DNA from: Flavobacterium macacae
GTDB taxonomy: Bacteria; Bacteroidota; Bacteroidia; Flavobacteriales; Flavobacteriaceae
NCBI RefSeq assembly: GCF_003865365.1
Contig: NZ_RQVR01000010.1
Location: 322-64,321, forward strand
DNA length: 64,000 nt
Reading direction: 5' to 3'
The position numbers and the translations under genes were made by a program. Shown here one piece after another: positions 25,941 to 37,008 of the stretch; the stretch's first letter is position 1, and each line of letters begins with the position of its first letter. Under the pieces are notes generated by a model that saw only the letters and a program-made list of their open reading frames with translations, was not told the origin of the DNA and made no database searches.

Positions 25941-28409
25941 TTAAATTACGTTTCTCATGTCATTCGCCAAGGCAGCAATGCCCTTCCTTATATCCCCGCC
26001 ATACTTTTCGGTGTAGGCATGTACCTTCACCTTCTCCTTTTCTTCCGTCGTGTAGGCCAAGTATTCCTCCATGGATACTTCGGTACGGTAGACCTTCGAG
26101 AGGACTCCTCCCAGTGAGATGAATACCTCCTTGTACCGTTTGGTTTCATCGTTGGCCTTGTTGACCGAAAGTACGAGTGCCTTCTCCTTTTCGGTAAGTC
26201 CGAGCAGCTCCTGTATCTGTTCAAATTTGTTCTGGTACTTGCTCTGGTCCAGAAGGATCTTGCAGTCACTATTGTTGATTATCGCCTGCTTTACCACCGG
26301 TGAGGAAATAATGTCCTCAACCTCCTGCGTAACCACGACTGCCTCCCCGAAAAACTTTCTTACCGTCTTGAACAGATACTTAATATACTCTGCCATACCT
26401 TCCTTTGCAATAGCCTTCCATGCCTCTTCAATAAGGATCATCTTTCGAACCCCCTTGAGCTTTCGCATCTTGCTTATGAATACCTCCATAATTATGATCG
26501 TCACCACAGGAAACAGTATCGGATGGTCCTTGATGTTGTCGAGTTCAAAGACGATGAAGCGCTCGGAAAGCATATCCAGGTTTTCGGTTGCATTGAGCAG
26601 GTAGTCAAATTCGCCTCCGCGGTAGTATGGTCGCAGGACATATAGGAAATTGTTGACGTCGAAGTCCTTCTCCTTGACCCTGTCCCTTTCCAGTACCTTG
26701 ACGAAGTCTTCTTGGAGGAACTCATAAAAGCTATCGAAGCATGCAAAAATTCCTTCGCAATTTCCCAGCTTTTCATAATACAGCTGCAGGGCATTGGAAA
26801 GTGCCACATACTCGCTTCGGTTGTACGTCTCATTATCCTTTTTCCAGAGAGCCAGAAGGAGGGTCTTGATGCTTTCTTTCTTCTCAGTGTCAAGCTGATC
26901 GCCCTGGCCGATGTAGAAGGGGTTGAAGCGTATCGGATTCTTCTCGTCATATGTGAAATAGTATCCCCCGAGCATGTCACACAGTCCCTTATAGCTGTGG
27001 CCCACATCTACCAATACGATGTGCGTTCCCTGTTCATAGTAGCTTCTCACCATGTGGTTGGTAAAAAAGGACTTGCCACTGCCCGACGGACCGAGTATAA
27101 ATTTGTTCCTGTTGGTGCAGATCCCCTTTTCCATAGGCTCATCGCTTATATCCACATGAACCGGCTTTCCCGTAAGTCGGTCTCCCAGCCTTATGCCTAC
27201 GGGACTTATAGAAGAACGATAGCCCGTTTCGAGATTCAGGAAGCATGCTGCCTGTTCGGCAAAAGTGTCAAATGTGTCGTTCATGGGAAAGTCTGCCGAG
27301 TTGCCCGGAATACCGGCCCAGTAGATCTGCGCGGCACCCACGGTCTCCTGCTTGGCAACCGCATCCATCTGTGCAAGGGCGGACGAGACCATGTTTTTGA
27401 GATCTTTCTTCTTTTCCTTATCTTCGGTCCATACCATAACATTAAAATGCGCCTTGACGGGCTGTCTCTGCTGGCTGATAGCCTCATTCAGGAAATCATT
27501 GGTTGCATCGCGGGCAAGCAGGTTCTCCCTGCTGTAGGCAGACAGCGATTGCAGCCGTAGCCTCTTGCTTTCCAGCTTCTGGAGGGTCTTCTGGCCGTCG
27601 TCGATAAACACATACTGGTTGTAGATGTGCCCACAAGGCAGGAGCTGGCCAAGGGTCGATGCAAATCCCACGCTGAACTTTGTCTTGTCCGTTGAATACC
27701 TGTCGAAGTTGATACGGCTGCCACAAAGGGCCGGCAGGTCAGCCGCATCACCAAGTGTAAATATCTGGCAATGCTTGTCCCCTACCTTCAGACCGTCGTC
27801 AAATACAATGTCGCCCATTAGGAAGGATCCTGGATTCTCCGTAAGCGTGCAATAGCGTTCGATGACGCCCATTTCCCTTGGACGGCTGCGGAGCAGGTCG
27901 TTTGTCATCCGCTCAAGCCTGGCGAAACCGCTGTCTTCTATTATCTTCCTGAACTGGCCGGTACTGTCTACGAATTCCTGGAGGACGGACATTTTTATCA
28001 CATCTTCTGGAACAGGCGAGGTGCGTATCAGGTTTGAAAACAGAGAGGTTGACGCCTTGCGTCCGGTGGGCTTTTTGGTAAGGAAAATGTAGCACGAGTG
28101 GTCCAGGAATGGCCGCTCGTTGAAAAAGAGATCGCTGCTTCGTGATAAAAAACTGCTGTCTTCACTGGCAAAATCCGGTGCGTATCCACTTTCCGCAAAC
28201 CAGTCCTGCTTGTGAAAGACAGTAAACTTGGGAAGCAATCGGATCGCTTTCACCCATGCATGGTGGAAAGCCTCGTATTCCTGATCAGAGAGCGTAAATA
28301 TTTCAGGGAGCTCTACCCTGAATGCAACGGTCACGTCGCCCTGTTTGGAAAGGATGCAATCGTGTTCTATATCCATTATCGGCAGTATGTTTTCTATTGA
28401 CTTTTCCAT
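25941..28409 (-). CDS. traG: TraG family conjugation ATPase (VirB4-like)
   Basis: Cytoplasmic ATPase that powers assembly of the mating channel, 822 residues. The N-terminal domain has the family opening ENILPIMDIEHDCI. Walker A is GPSGSGKS at about residues 440-447, then VDVGHSYKGLC; Walker B is MILIEEAWK at about 660-668. The glutamine-rich arginine-finger region follows. Note that in Bacteroidetes elements TraG is the VirB4-type ATPase, not the coupling protein. It lies between traF and traI, in standard order. Confidence 0.95.
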   Translation of the reverse strand: MEKSIENILPIMDIEHDCILSKQGDVTVAFRVELPEIFTLSDQEYEAFHHAWVKAIRLLPKFTVFHKQDWFAESGYAPDFASEDSSFLSRSSDLFFNERPFLDHSCYIFLTKKPTGRKASTSLFSNLIRTSPVPEDVIKMSVLQEFVDSTGQFRKIIEDSGFARLERMTNDLLRSRPREMGVIERYCTLTENPGSFLMGDIVFDDGLKVGDKHCQIFTLGDAADLPALCGSRINFDRYSTDKTKFSVGFASTLGQLLPCGHIYNQYVFIDDGQKTLQKLESKRLRLQSLSAYSRENLLARDATNDFLNEAISQQRQPVKAHFNVMVWTEDKEKKKDLKNMVSSALAQMDAVAKQETVGAAQIYWAGIPGNSADFPMNDTFDTFAEQAACFLNLETGYRSSISPVGIRLGDRLTGKPVHVDISDEPMEKGICTNRNKFILGPSGSGKSFFTNHMVRSYYEQGTHIVLVDVGHSYKGLCDMLGGYYFTYDEKNPIRFNPFYIGQGDQLDTEKKESIKTLLLALWKKDNETYNRSEYVALSNALQLYYEKLGNCEGIFACFDSFYEFLQEDFVKVLERDRVKEKDFDVNNFLYVLRPYYRGGEFDYLLNATENLDMLSERFIVFELDNIKDHPILFPVVTIIIMEVFISKMRKLKGVRKMILIEEAWKAIAKEGMAEYIKYLFKTVRKFFGEAVVVTQEVEDIISSPVVKQAIINNSDCKILLDQSKYQNKFEQIQELLGLTEKEKALVLSVNKANDETKRYKEVFISLGGVLSKVYRTEVSMEEYLAYTTEEKEKVKVHAYTEKYGGDIRKGIAALANDMRNVI

Positions 28410-28427
28410 TTTTGAATTTACTGTTTG

Positions 28428-28757
28428 TTATTCCTTGATTTTTTCCTGGGCACAAAACACCTTCCTGCTGTACATCTTGACAGCTCTGGGAAGCTGCCTC
28501 CTTGCAAGGGCCTTCATCATTCCATACTCTCCATATTTGTGGCTCAGGCTGTATACCTTCATCACAAATGCCGTCCCCGTGATTCCCAGTATGGCCATGC
28601 AAAGCAGGGATGGAAGTCCAAGGATATAAAGGCCTGCAAATACAGCCATTAGAAGTACGATCCCTCCGCCCAGATACCATATGTATTGCGCCTTGAGTCC
28701 CTTGAACTCGATACTCTTGTTGATTCCCTTGTTTATTGGATATATGTTGTTCGACAT
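28428..28757 (-). CDS. traF: conjugative transposon protein TraF (DUF4133)
   Basis: Small VirB3-like inner-membrane protein, 109 residues from the ATG at 28757. Longer readings upstream overlap the end of the methylase-helicase gene. The family opening SNNIYPINKGINKSIEFKGLKAQYI is followed by two adjacent membrane helices (residues about 26-66) and a cytoplasmic basic tail. It starts 11 bases after the methylase-helicase stop, so it is expressed from the same long transcript. Confidence 0.92.
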   Translation of the reverse strand: MSNNIYPINKGINKSIEFKGLKAQYIWYLGGGIVLLMAVFAGLYILGLPSLLCMAILGITGTAFVMKVYSLSHKYGEYGMMKALARRQLPRAVKMYSRKVFCAQEKIKE

Positions 28758-28768
28758 GTGCTGTAATT

Positions 28769-31700
28769 TTAAAATTTCATCCTGTTTCCACGCCTGACTT
28801 GTGCGTAAGACTGTTGATCGCATCGGTCGGATTCGGAAATCAGAACCTTATTATGTGCTATGATATTCATAACGTTAACGTCATTTACATCACCTTTCAC
28901 TTCATGTTGTACTGATTCGGCTTCTTTTTCATTTCCATCTGTAGTAAGACGGTTGCTCGCCTCTGCAATCTTTTCGGAAATTTCTTTTTCGAGTCTTGCG
29001 AGTTCCGTTTTCATTTGCATGAGCTCGGGTTCCTTGACAAAGACCTTCGCTACCAGATCTTCAAGCTCCGGCAGGCGCTTTTCAATATCGGCAAGGGTGA
29101 CCTGATACTTTTCCTTGAGATGCCCCACCTTGTCGATGGCATTGAGGAAATGCCGGGCTGCCAGCTTGGGGTTGTCTACATTCGGGGTTCCGCCGCTGGC
29201 GGTGAACTTAACACCGTCTCCGCGCTGGGCAAAGAAGCTGTTGGAAAACCGGTATTGGAATTGTCCCTGTGCCTCAAAGGTCTCACGTTCGCGGCGGATA
29301 TACAGCCCGAAGCCATAAAGCTCACCGATCTGTTTCCCATCTGATTCAGCCGTACCGGGCTTCCAATCCTTGTAGAGACTGATCAGATGCTTGCCGACAG
29401 CCTCTGGATCCGCCGTATGCAGTCCTGCCAACTTTACCGGATTCGCCTTCGACCCATCAGGCTCGTATTGCAACCTCGTGCTATACGCGTCATGGTCGAT
29501 GGTGAGTTTTTTCAGTGTCTTTTCCGTCATGTCCCTTTCCTCCCGAAGGTATTCGACCTGGTTTCTCATACGCGAGACTTCCTTGTAATGAGCGGATTTC
29601 AAGCTTTCCATCACCGCCACTTTCTTCTGCAGTTTTGATTTTTCAAGCAGCGAGGTATCACCTGAAAGCACGGCGATATACTCCGAAAAGTTCATGCCGC
29701 TCTGCTCATCCACCGATCCCTCGTCTATAGATCTGACGTTGAGTTCGCAGTTCTTCATCTGCCCGATGAAGGTCTGCTTGTTTTTCAGCAGGTTGAACTT
29801 GTAATTGTCCAGTGACTGCTCGACGGCATAGATGTAATTCCTGACCTTGTTGCCATAGAACTCTTTGGCGATGGCATTGCCCTGCCTCGCCCCGCGGCCA
29901 TTGCGCTGTTCGAGTTCAGACGGCTTCCATGGAATATCGAGATGGTGCATCGCAACCACACGCTGCTGGACATTTAGCCCCGTGCCCGCCTTCTCTGTGC
30001 TTCCTATCAGGATGCGTATTTCACCACTGTTCATTTTTCGGAACAGCTCCGGTTTCTGCCTGTCCGTCCAGTCATGGATATAAGTTATATCTGATAGCGG
30101 TATGGCAAAGTCGCCGGCAAGCTTGTCCCGCAATGCATCGTACATGTTAAAGGCGCCGGGCTTCGGTGTGCCGATGTCCGAGAAAACGATCTGTGTTCCC
30201 TTGTGCTCGGCCGTCTCTCGGTACAGTTCTGCAACCTTCCTGGCACAAGTATTGAGCTTGTTGTCCGGGTGGTCGCTGTATCTGGATTCATCTATCAGCC
30301 TGAGATCAGACGCCATCTTCTTCGCATAGTTGGTCGCGATGAGCATCCTTCCCCTGTCCTCTTCCCTGCTCAGTGGAGCCCGCCCAATGAGCGTGCCGTC
30401 CCCGGTCTTGGCAAACCGCATAAGCTGCCTGATAAATTCGCCCTGTTCCGGCGTGGGAGCTATATTGACCAGCGACTCGTCGAGCTCTGGCTTGTCCAGG
30501 CTGATATGCCTGGCGGTCTTGTAATCGGCAATCTCATTATAGAAAAGCGCCAGCTCGGGAACTTTGATGAAATGGCGGAAGCGCTCCTTTGCAATGATCT
30601 CGTTGGTCACCGAAAATTCAAAATCCGTGGTTTTCCTCGCAAATACGGAGGCCCAGCCGTTGAAATTCTCGATACGCTGCCGTTCCATTTCCTTAGGCCG
30701 CAGGTATTTGAACAGAAGGTACATTTCGGTCAGGCTGTTTGAGATTGGCGTGCCCGACAGGAAGGTGGCACACAGGTCCGAATCAAAGCGCTGCTGCAGT
30801 GTCCTTACTGCAAAAAGCATGTTCAGTGCCTTTTGGCTTCCCTGGATGTTTCCTATACCCGCAACGCGGTCGTGCCTCGTGGTGAACGTCAGGTTCTTGA
30901 ATTTATGCGCCTCATCAACAAAGAGGTGGTCGATTCCCATTTCCCTAAAGTCCACACCGCTGTCCTTCTTCTCTTCAATATCCCTAAGTATGCCTTTAAG
31001 CTTGCCGTCCAGGTTGCTCTTCCTGATCTCAAGTCCTTTGAGCACCTTCTTTGAGATGTCACCGCCAAGATCCTTAAGTGTCCCAAGATCCCGCTCGATA
31101 TTGGACAGCTCATTCTGAAAAATCTCCTTCTGGATCTCCGGCGACTGCGGTATCTTGCCAAACTGGTCGTGTGTAAGTATGATACAGTCCCAATTGTTGT
31201 TCTTGATCTCATGGAAGAGCCGCAGCCTCCTGGCCGGTGTGAAATCGCCTTCCGAAGGGGCAAGCAACCTTGCACCTGGATAAGCCTTCCGGTAGGTTTC
31301 CGAGATCTGGTTGACGTTTGCCTTCAAAGCAAGGATCATCGGCTTGTGCACGATGCCCAGCCTTTTCATCTCGTACGAAGCCACCACCATTGTCAGGGTT
31401 TTTCCTAAACCGACTTCGTGGTCAATCAGCGCTCCCCGGTTCTGTATGATCCGCCAGGCTGAGTCTTTCTGTGAGCTGTACAGGTCACTGATCCCGAGTG
31501 CGGCCTTGTCAAGTCCTGGAAATCTGAGATGGCTGCCGTCATAATGCCTCAGTACGTAGCAGTTGAAGGTGTCGTTGTAGAGCTTTTCAAGATGTTTCTT
31601 GTCTACTGCCGGCAAGTCCCTCATCCATTCGATGAAGCCGCCCCTTATTGTCTCTATCTTCTCATGTGCCAGCTGTATTGCCTCCGCGTCCGGCATGCGG

Positions 31701-34333
31701 ATCGGCTTGCCTTCTGGTCCGGGAACTTCATAGGTGAAATATGGAGAGGTGTTTTCAAGGGCATGCTCCAATATCGTATAGCCGTATGTTGTCCTGCCGC
31801 TCTTGGGGGTTACTGCAAATTCCCTGTCAATCTTTGTGTTGTGTCCCGTGCTTACCTTGAAGGTATCCAGGGACTGGAAATAGCTTATCCTGGTGTCCTG
31901 CTCAAAAAGCTGGCGGGCAAAATCCTCGTAGTACCTGAGGGGAATCCATCTTTCGCCGAGGTTGAAATCCAACAGCTCAAACGGGATTTTCTCGGGCTGG
32001 ACGCTTTTGATAGCCTCAAGGCTTTTTTGATAATGCACGCTTTCAGGAAATTCAGCGACAGCAGCCAAGGCCCGATCCATTTTTTCCACCACGTTGCCAC
32101 TCAGGTACAGGTCAGAAGGCTGCCATTCTGCCGTTCCGGGGTCGAGGAATATCTGTCCGTGAAGCCTCTCAACTACCTCGCCTGGTTCCATCTGCGATGA
32201 GGCGGCTATAAAATCAAGGTCGACCTTTCCGTTGTCATTAAGGCTTCTTGCCAGTGCTTCCGAGGGATTGTCGGTAAGATACCGTTCGTTCTTCGGCATC
32301 AGCGATTGGGTCAGCAGGTCTGCGCGGACATACAGGCTGGCATCCCTGCGCTCCAGCGAGGACAGGATCGTGAATCCAAAGGCTGTATCGGCGGCGATCA
32401 GCCTTCTGTTTTCAGTACTGTTGAGAATGCCGTACTGTGAGACGAAGCGATCATAGAGGCTTGCCAGCTCCTGACGCTTGACGTCTGCACCATCTGTGAC
32501 GGCTTGGTCAATGCTGGAATAATCCAGATAGGCGTCCCGTATGGAGATGTACGATTCGTAAAACGGCACGCTTGCCTGTACTAGCAGTGGCTGGAAAAAA
32601 GCCTGCTTATGGTCATGGTTGATCTCGCTGATGATGCCGATTTCCCCGCGAAGGCTTACCAGTGTTCCTTCCTTGTAGAAAGACTCGAATGCAGCACCCT
32701 CGCCAAACATTCTGCGTTCCAGGTTGAAGGCGGGCTCAAGTGTCTTGTCACCTTCGTACAGATACGAGTGTTCGAACCGCTGCAGCTCGCTTGCAAGGGC
32801 AAGGATCTTATGTGGCAGAAGCGCACCATTCATCCAATTTGCAGAGAAGCTGTCGATCTCCCTTACGTTGGAATACAGCTTGTACAGGTATTTGCTGGAT
32901 TTCACCTGGCGCGCAGCCAGAAGGACCACATTTTCGTGTCCCGGATTGTCCGATGTCCTGATCATACTCAGGATGCGCGCGGTTTTTCGGTCGACAACCG
33001 TTTCATCAAGGGGCGTTATGTAATCCATGGCGCGGTTGATGTTTTCGGCTGGAACGGTATCAAACAGGCCCAGCTGCACCGAAATTCCTGAAGATGCATT
33101 TTCCGGCACCGGCAGGTAGGTGAAACGTGGCCTTGCCGTATCCTTTGTCGGGGACATGGCCTGCTGCAGGCCCAACTTGAAGCGTGCAATGTCTATATGC
33201 TTTCCGATATCGCGTCCGAGTGTTTCCGCGAGCTTGCCGGACAGGGTTTCGATGCTTCCTTGCTGCCATACCCTCTGGTGCGCCTGTCCATACTGGTTCC
33301 TGCCCGGAGTGACCTCATTTCCCATGATGACTTCGGGGTGCGCATGCAGGTAGCTGTTGATATCAAACATCCCGTAGTCATTTTCCAATCTAACGGTCTG
33401 CAGCATCTCCTTCTCGATTTCCGAAAGATCCGCCTTGGCAAAGTTTCTTTGCACGACCACCAAGTGGTTAGGGGCTTCTGTATTGCCCGTATCCTTCATC
33501 AGGTTGTCAGGCATGACCGCAACGCTTATCAAATCAGATTTGGAAAAAAGGTATTCGCGGGCCCTCAGGTTTGATGGGCTGTTCAGGAACGCATCAGTAG
33601 TGATGTAGGCCATCACCCCTCCATCGGAGAGCTTGTCAATCCCCTTGGCAAAAAAGTAGTTGTGTATCTTGCCAGAAAGCGCCTTGTCTGTAAATCCCGG
33701 ATCAAATACCGGAAAATTTCCGAAGGGTATGTTACTGACCACTAGGTCATATTGTCCATTCTCGCTTGCAGGGGTATCCTCAAGCCCGGTGACGTGCGTA
33801 TGGTTTTTGATCGGAAGGGTACTGTTTATTGCCGATAGTATAAGCCCTGTGAGCCTGTCTTTCTCCACGGACGTGATTTCCATAAGATTTGGGAACAGCT
33901 TTGCCGCTTCTGATACGAAAACGCCTGAACCGGCCGAGGGCTCATAGATCCGCAGCGGCTCCACGCCGTTGTCTTTTAAAGCGGCATACAGGACTGACGG
34001 TACGAATGATGGGGTATAGAAGGAAGTAAGTACGGAATTTCGAAGCGAAGCGAGGATTTCCCGATATTCCTTCCCATCATACTGGTTGCGCAGCAGAACG
34101 TGAAGGGCCTGCATGTCCGCATGCAGTTTGAGCTCGTCCCTTGTCGATCCCGAACTGAGCCAATCCTGGGTCGTGCCCACGGGATACAGGATCGCCTTGA
34201 TGCCTCCGAAGCCGGAATATTCCCTTAGTGCCGAAATATTCTCTTTGGTCAGGGCTTCCCCATTCTGCCAGCCGATGGCGGCGCTGATTGCTGCGAGATT
34301 GCCTTTTAGTTTCTGGGATATGTTGTAAGCCAT
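28769..34333 (-). CDS. N6-adenine methylase / SNF2-type helicase fusion, DarB-like
   Basis: Very large protein of 1,854 residues inside the tra operon. The N-terminal third is an N6-adenine methyltransferase: motif I region [10 protein letters not shown] (about residues 130-139) and motif IV with NIPFG in place of NPPY (about 202-206). After a central linker comes a superfamily 2 helicase: [11 protein letters not shown] (about 970), DEAHKFKNL (about 1140), LSGTPISNS, and the C-terminal motif [10 protein letters not shown] (about 1475). A coiled coil follows. Phage P1 DarB has the same plan and protects incoming DNA from restriction, so an anti-restriction role during transfer is plausible (inference). 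NIPFG lacks the usual NPPY aromatic residue, so methyl transfer is not certain. Confidence 0.82.
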   Translation of the reverse strand: MAYNISQKLKGNLAAISAAIGWQNGEALTKENISALREYSGFGGIKAILYPVGTTQDWLSSGSTRDELKLHADMQALHVLLRNQYDGKEYREILASLRNSVLTSFYTPSFVPSVLYAALKDNGVEPLRIYEPSAGSGVFVSEAAKLFPNLMEITSVEKDRLTGLILSAINSTLPIKNHTHVTGLEDTPASENGQYDLVVSNIPFGNFPVFDPGFTDKALSGKIHNYFFAKGIDKLSDGGVMAYITTDAFLNSPSNLRAREYLFSKSDLISVAVMPDNLMKDTGNTEAPNHLVVVQRNFAKADLSEIEKEMLQTVRLENDYGMFDINSYLHAHPEVIMGNEVTPGRNQYGQAHQRVWQQGSIETLSGKLAETLGRDIGKHIDIARFKLGLQQAMSPTKDTARPRFTYLPVPENASSGISVQLGLFDTVPAENINRAMDYITPLDETVVDRKTARILSMIRTSDNPGHENVVLLAARQVKSSKYLYKLYSNVREIDSFSANWMNGALLPHKILALASELQRFEHSYLYEGDKTLEPAFNLERRMFGEGAAFESFYKEGTLVSLRGEIGIISEINHDHKQAFFQPLLVQASVPFYESYISIRDAYLDYSSIDQAVTDGADVKRQELASLYDRFVSQYGILNSTENRRLIAADTAFGFTILSSLERRDASLYVRADLLTQSLMPKNERYLTDNPSEALARSLNDNGKVDLDFIAASSQMEPGEVVERLHGQIFLDPGTAEWQPSDLYLSGNVVEKMDRALAAVAEFPESVHYQKSLEAIKSVQPEKIPFELLDFNLGERWIPLRYYEDFARQLFEQDTRISYFQSLDTFKVSTGHNTKIDREFAVTPKSGRTTYGYTILEHALENTSPYFTYEVPGPEGKPIRMPDAEAIQLAHEKIETIRGGFIEWMRDLPAVDKKHLEKLYNDTFNCYVLRHYDGSHLRFPGLDKAALGISDLYSSQKDSAWRIIQNRGALIDHEVGLGKTLTMVVASYEMKRLGIVHKPMILALKANVNQISETYRKAYPGARLLAPSEGDFTPARRLRLFHEIKNNNWDCIILTHDQFGKIPQSPEIQKEIFQNELSNIERDLGTLKDLGGDISKKVLKGLEIRKSNLDGKLKGILRDIEEKKDSGVDFREMGIDHLFVDEAHKFKNLTFTTRHDRVAGIGNIQGSQKALNMLFAVRTLQQRFDSDLCATFLSGTPISNSLTEMYLLFKYLRPKEMERQRIENFNGWASVFARKTTDFEFSVTNEIIAKERFRHFIKVPELALFYNEIADYKTARHISLDKPELDESLVNIAPTPEQGEFIRQLMRFAKTGDGTLIGRAPLSREEDRGRMLIATNYAKKMASDLRLIDESRYSDHPDNKLNTCARKVAELYRETAEHKGTQIVFSDIGTPKPGAFNMYDALRDKLAGDFAIPLSDITYIHDWTDRQKPELFRKMNSGEIRILIGSTEKAGTGLNVQQRVVAMHHLDIPWKPSELEQRNGRGARQGNAIAKEFYGNKVRNYIYAVEQSLDNYKFNLLKNKQTFIGQMKNCELNVRSIDEGSVDEQSGMNFSEYIAVLSGDTSLLEKSKLQKKVAVMESLKSAHYKEVSRMRNQVEYLREERDMTEKTLKKLTIDHDAYSTRLQYEPDGSKANPVKLAGLHTADPEAVGKHLISLYKDWKPGTAESDGKQIGELYGFGLYIRRERETFEAQGQFQYRFSNSFFAQRGDGVKFTASGGTPNVDNPKLAARHFLNAIDKVGHLKEKYQVTLADIEKRLPELEDLVAKVFVKEPELMQMKTELARLEKEISEKIAEASNRLTTDGNEKEAESVQHEVKGDVNDVNVMNIIAHNKVLISESDRCDQQSYAQVRRGNRMKF

Positions 34334-34344
34334 GTCTGCATCTT

Positions 34345-34797
34345 TTACTCGTCCATGTTTTCTGTAGCCTCATTTAGATAGTCGGAAATCTGACCCGTGA
34401 TGGCGTTCCGTAGCATCCGATCGTCTTGGTTGTCTTCGGTCAGTCCGAAATGTTCGAAAATTTCACGGCATTCCCCCATAAGGTTGAGTGTCTCATAGGC
34501 GAGTATGCCTGCCTGTTCAAGTTGTAAATGGGTCTCCGGAAATTCTTCTTCAAGTATCGATTTCAGCAGCAGGAACCGTGAGGGACCCATGCTCTGTGTG
34601 AGCGTATTCAAGCAGGCCTCCTCCATGATGTACGCGGGTTGCCGTTGCTCCAGCATTTCATCCTGCAGCGCCTGGATGCCGTCGAGTTGGTCTTCCAGAT
34701 AGGAATCCACCGACTGGCTTTCCTGAAGGCTGATCACCAGCTCCGGGTTGCTTTGGGCCAGATAGGCCCAAAGCTTCTTCTTGAGTGTGTCGCGCAT
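34345..34797 (-). CDS. DUF1896 family protein
   Basis: Acidic all-helical protein of 150 residues that I recognise as DUF1896, a family almost confined to Bacteroidetes mobile elements and usually beside the large methylase-helicase. Family segments are [13 protein letters not shown] (about 10-22) and [22 protein letters not shown] (about 86-107). No signal peptide or known activity. It starts 12 bases after traE and ends 11 bases before the methylase-helicase gene, so the pair is inserted as a unit between traE and traF. A partner role for the helicase is inferred from this pairing. Confidence 0.8.
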   Translation of the reverse strand: MRDTLKKKLWAYLAQSNPELVISLQESQSVDSYLEDQLDGIQALQDEMLEQRQPAYIMEEACLNTLTQSMGPSRFLLLKSILEEEFPETHLQLEQAGILAYETLNLMGECREIFEHFGLTEDNQDDRMLRNAITGQISDYLNEATENMDE

Positions 34798-34809
34798 GGC
34801 AAGTAGGAT

Positions 34810-35148
34810 TTATATTCCGAAGAATGATTGGATTACCGTTGCCACCACTACCAGGAAGACGCAGCTGCCAAACCAGGCCGCGGCTACCTTGCCGGTATCG
34901 GGATCGCCGGCGTTCCACTTCTGGTATACTTTTACGGCGCCGATCAGCCCAAGCAGGGCGCCGATGGCATACATCAGCTGGGTTCCGGCGTCAAAATAGC
35001 TTCTTACCTGCTGGTTGGCCTCGTTGATTCCTGCCAGTCCGTCCTGTGCAAAAGCCGCGTGGCAACATACAAGCAGCGCGGTAACGGCCCAAAGCGTGAT
35101 TGGCCTTGTTGTGGTAATTCTTCTGTGATTTGAATGAAAATTTTTCAT
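34810..35148 (-). CDS. traE: conjugative transposon protein TraE (DUF4134)
   Basis: VirB2/pilin-like small membrane protein, 112 residues. A long signal peptide (about residues 1-35, ending HAAFAQ) precedes the DUF4134 body: INEANQQVRSYFDAGTQLMYAIGALLGLIGAVKVYQKW, then a second membrane helix near the end (SCVFLVVVATVIQSFFG). Normally traF follows at once; here DUF1896 and the methylase-helicase intervene. Confidence 0.92.
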   Translation of the reverse strand: MKNFHSNHRRITTTRPITLWAVTALLVCCHAAFAQDGLAGINEANQQVRSYFDAGTQLMYAIGALLGLIGAVKVYQKWNAGDPDTGKVAAAWFGSCVFLVVVATVIQSFFGI

Positions 35149-35282
35149 AAAGGAGATATTTAGGTTTTTAAGAAGTATAAAAAAGCAAAGGTCCGGCCGC
35201 CGTCACATGCCCCTCCTCTGTCACATCAAGCCATACCTCATCGGGATGGACAGGGGCTGTTCCTTTGCAGATTTGTCTTTTG

Positions 35283-35762
35283 TCAGTCCCAGAGAGCTTC
35301 CGCCTCGTTCTGGTCCAAACGGAGGGTTTCAAATCTTTCGCACTCGGAGACCAGAAGCTCGCTGACCGAGGCACGGAAAGGGGACTCTTTAACATTGGGG
35401 TATTCCTTTAGCACAAGTGCTATGTAGTCCTTGAATTCCTGCCTTAAAAGATTTCTTTGTGTAGCTTCAGAGATGACCGATTTCAGCCTTTCCACAAGAT
35501 TGTCCACGTCCTGGAAAGTGGGGTCTGCTTCGGAGAAGGCAGACTCCCGAACATCATTGCTGGGTGTGGGCTGGAATTCAAATTGTGTGGGAGAAGTATC
35601 GCTCGGCTGCACAGAGCCGATGCCAAATAGAAGTTTTTGTTTTCCTCGGACGAGATCCCTGATCTCGCCCAAATAAAACCGTAAGGCCACGTACAGGTAC
35701 CAGCCTGCCAGCAGAAGGGAAACTACGAGCATGTACTCTCCCCATGAAATGTTTGTAAGCAT
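35283..35762 (-). CDS. membrane protein at the head of the tra operon
   Basis: Protein of 159 residues with one N-terminal membrane helix (about residues 8-30, LVVSLLLAGWYLYVALRFYL), a short low-complexity linker and a helical, acidic C-terminal domain that should be cytoplasmic or periplasmic depending on insertion. It lies immediately upstream of traE with a 134-base gap, where a tra gene of unknown role is often found in Bacteroidetes elements. No function assigned. Confidence 0.7.
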   Translation of the reverse strand: MLTNISWGEYMLVVSLLLAGWYLYVALRFYLGEIRDLVRGKQKLLFGIGSVQPSDTSPTQFEFQPTPSNDVRESAFSEADPTFQDVDNLVERLKSVISEATQRNLLRQEFKDYIALVLKEYPNVKESPFRASVSELLVSECERFETLRLDQNEAEALWD

Positions 35763-35880
35763 AATTTCTCATTTTTCGTTCGACATTCTATCAATTCAAT
35801 TGCGGTTGAAAAGAAACCGCTTTGTCAGTAAGACATGGCAAAGGAACAATGAGAATGCGCGGCCTACAAGTACAAGTTTT

Positions 35881-35900
35881 TTTGTACCCTTCTGTACCCT
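35881..35900 (+). repeat. second paired TGTACC repeat
   Basis: TTTGTACCCT and TCTGTACCCT lie head to tail, preceded by a T run. It resembles the pair at 16108-16128 in the same orientation. It falls in the 193-base gap between the first tra-operon gene and the HNH gene, at the seam between the transfer module and the cargo. Confidence 0.4.
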
Positions 35901-35955
35901 TGTTGATGCGGGTGGCAGCAGGACAGTATCGAACAGTTGAGAAATAGAAATTTGA

Positions 35956-37008
35956 TCAGATGGTCAGGCCAAACTCTTCAGCGATATCCTTTGTGAGCTT
36001 GGACAGGATGCGCTTGTGGAAATTATCGGGATGCATGTAGTTGCCAAGGATCAGTTCCTTGATCTCGCTTTCTGATTTGAAGATATTCTCGTTGCCGATC
36101 TGGAAAGAGGTGAAAAGCGCTTCCACGGTGGACTTGTTATAAAAATAGGCTTTCTTGATGACGTCCGATGCTATGTCCTTGTGATAGCTGTACCGGTCGT
36201 CCAGCCCGAATGCCTTGATGTTCTGTTGCGCTTTCTTATATTGCGCGCTCGAAATGCCTTTGCATGGCTTCAGCACCAGGGTAAAGTCATCTCCATTGAC
36301 CAGGAAATCAACAGCATCCACGTCGGCCCTGAAGTTGTACAAACCTTCCATGTCATTCAGGAAGGGATGGACATGCGTGGTTATAGAAAAGGGCTTGGAG
36401 CCCTTCAGGGCGCCGGAATTGCAGAGCGCGCAGCTCGGTATCAGATTAAAGAAGGAAAGCGCAAGGTAGGGATGCCTTCCCTTGTTCAGGAAGTGGTCGA
36501 ATTGCGGACGGCATTTCATCCTCTTGTTTTTGATCGTAAAGGTAAAATTCGCATTGCAGTAGGGACATGAATCCACCTTAAGGTGCCTTGCATGTCTGTA
36601 GGCCAGCCTGCCGCTGTCCTTTGAGATAAAGGATTGGTTGTCGTTGTCGTAGTTGAATATCGCCCTTATCGATTTATTGACCCAATTTTTCAGATAGGTC
36701 TGTATGCTTGCGGGATTGGTAATTACAGCCCCTGTCTTAGGGTTCAGCATAGCGTGTCCTGCGGCAAGATAATCTGCCTTGGCCTGGTCAATCAACGGCT
36801 GCAGCCTGCCGATGTGATCTTCGAGCTCAGCGGGACGGTCGGTCAGGATCCCGTGAAGGTTGTCGTGCAGGTAGGTCATCACGGGCTTGAGCTCGTCAGG
36901 CGGCCATGCCGCCAAAAGGGCCTTGATTGTGAATTCCGCGGATATATCCTTTTCGAACGCAAGAGCCATCTTGTCCAGGCTGATTGCACTGTGGGGTGAT
37001 CTTATCAT
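35956..37008 (-). CDS. HNH endonuclease, PtuB-like
   Basis: Probable nuclease of 350 residues. The HNH core is at about residues 148-205: a first zinc-binding pair CPYC, then RPQFDHFLNKGRHPYL with the metal-binding Asp-His, NLIP, and a second pair CALC followed by NSGALKGSKPF. The N-terminal 130 residues are helical and may contact the partner ATPase. Its ATG overlaps the stop of the ATPase gene by four bases (ATGA), which indicates a two-protein system. ATPase plus HNH is the plan of the Septu defence system (PtuA-PtuB), so a phage-defence role is inferred; this HNH protein is longer than the common PtuB. Confidence 0.82.
   Translation of the reverse strand: MIRSPHSAISLDKMALAFEKDISAEFTIKALLAAWPPDELKPVMTYLHDNLHGILTDRPAELEDHIGRLQPLIDQAKADYLAAGHAMLNPKTGAVITNPASIQTYLKNWVNKSIRAIFNYDNDNQSFISKDSGRLAYRHARHLKVDSCPYCNANFTFTIKNKRMKCRPQFDHFLNKGRHPYLALSFFNLIPSCALCNSGALKGSKPFSITTHVHPFLNDMEGLYNFRADVDAVDFLVNGDDFTLVLKPCKGISSAQYKKAQQNIKAFGLDDRYSYHKDIASDVIKKAYFYNKSTVEALFTSFQIGNENIFKSESEIKELILGNYMHPDNFHKRILSKLTKDIAEEFGLTI

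Noticed and set aside
26712..27560. 282-residue open frame opposite traG
   Set aside because: Shadow frame over the TraG ATPase core; no start context, no family features.
31529..32200. 223-residue plus-strand open frame inside the methylase-helicase gene
   Set aside because: The minus-strand gene is continuous with helicase motifs on both sides; the plus frame has no recognisable content.
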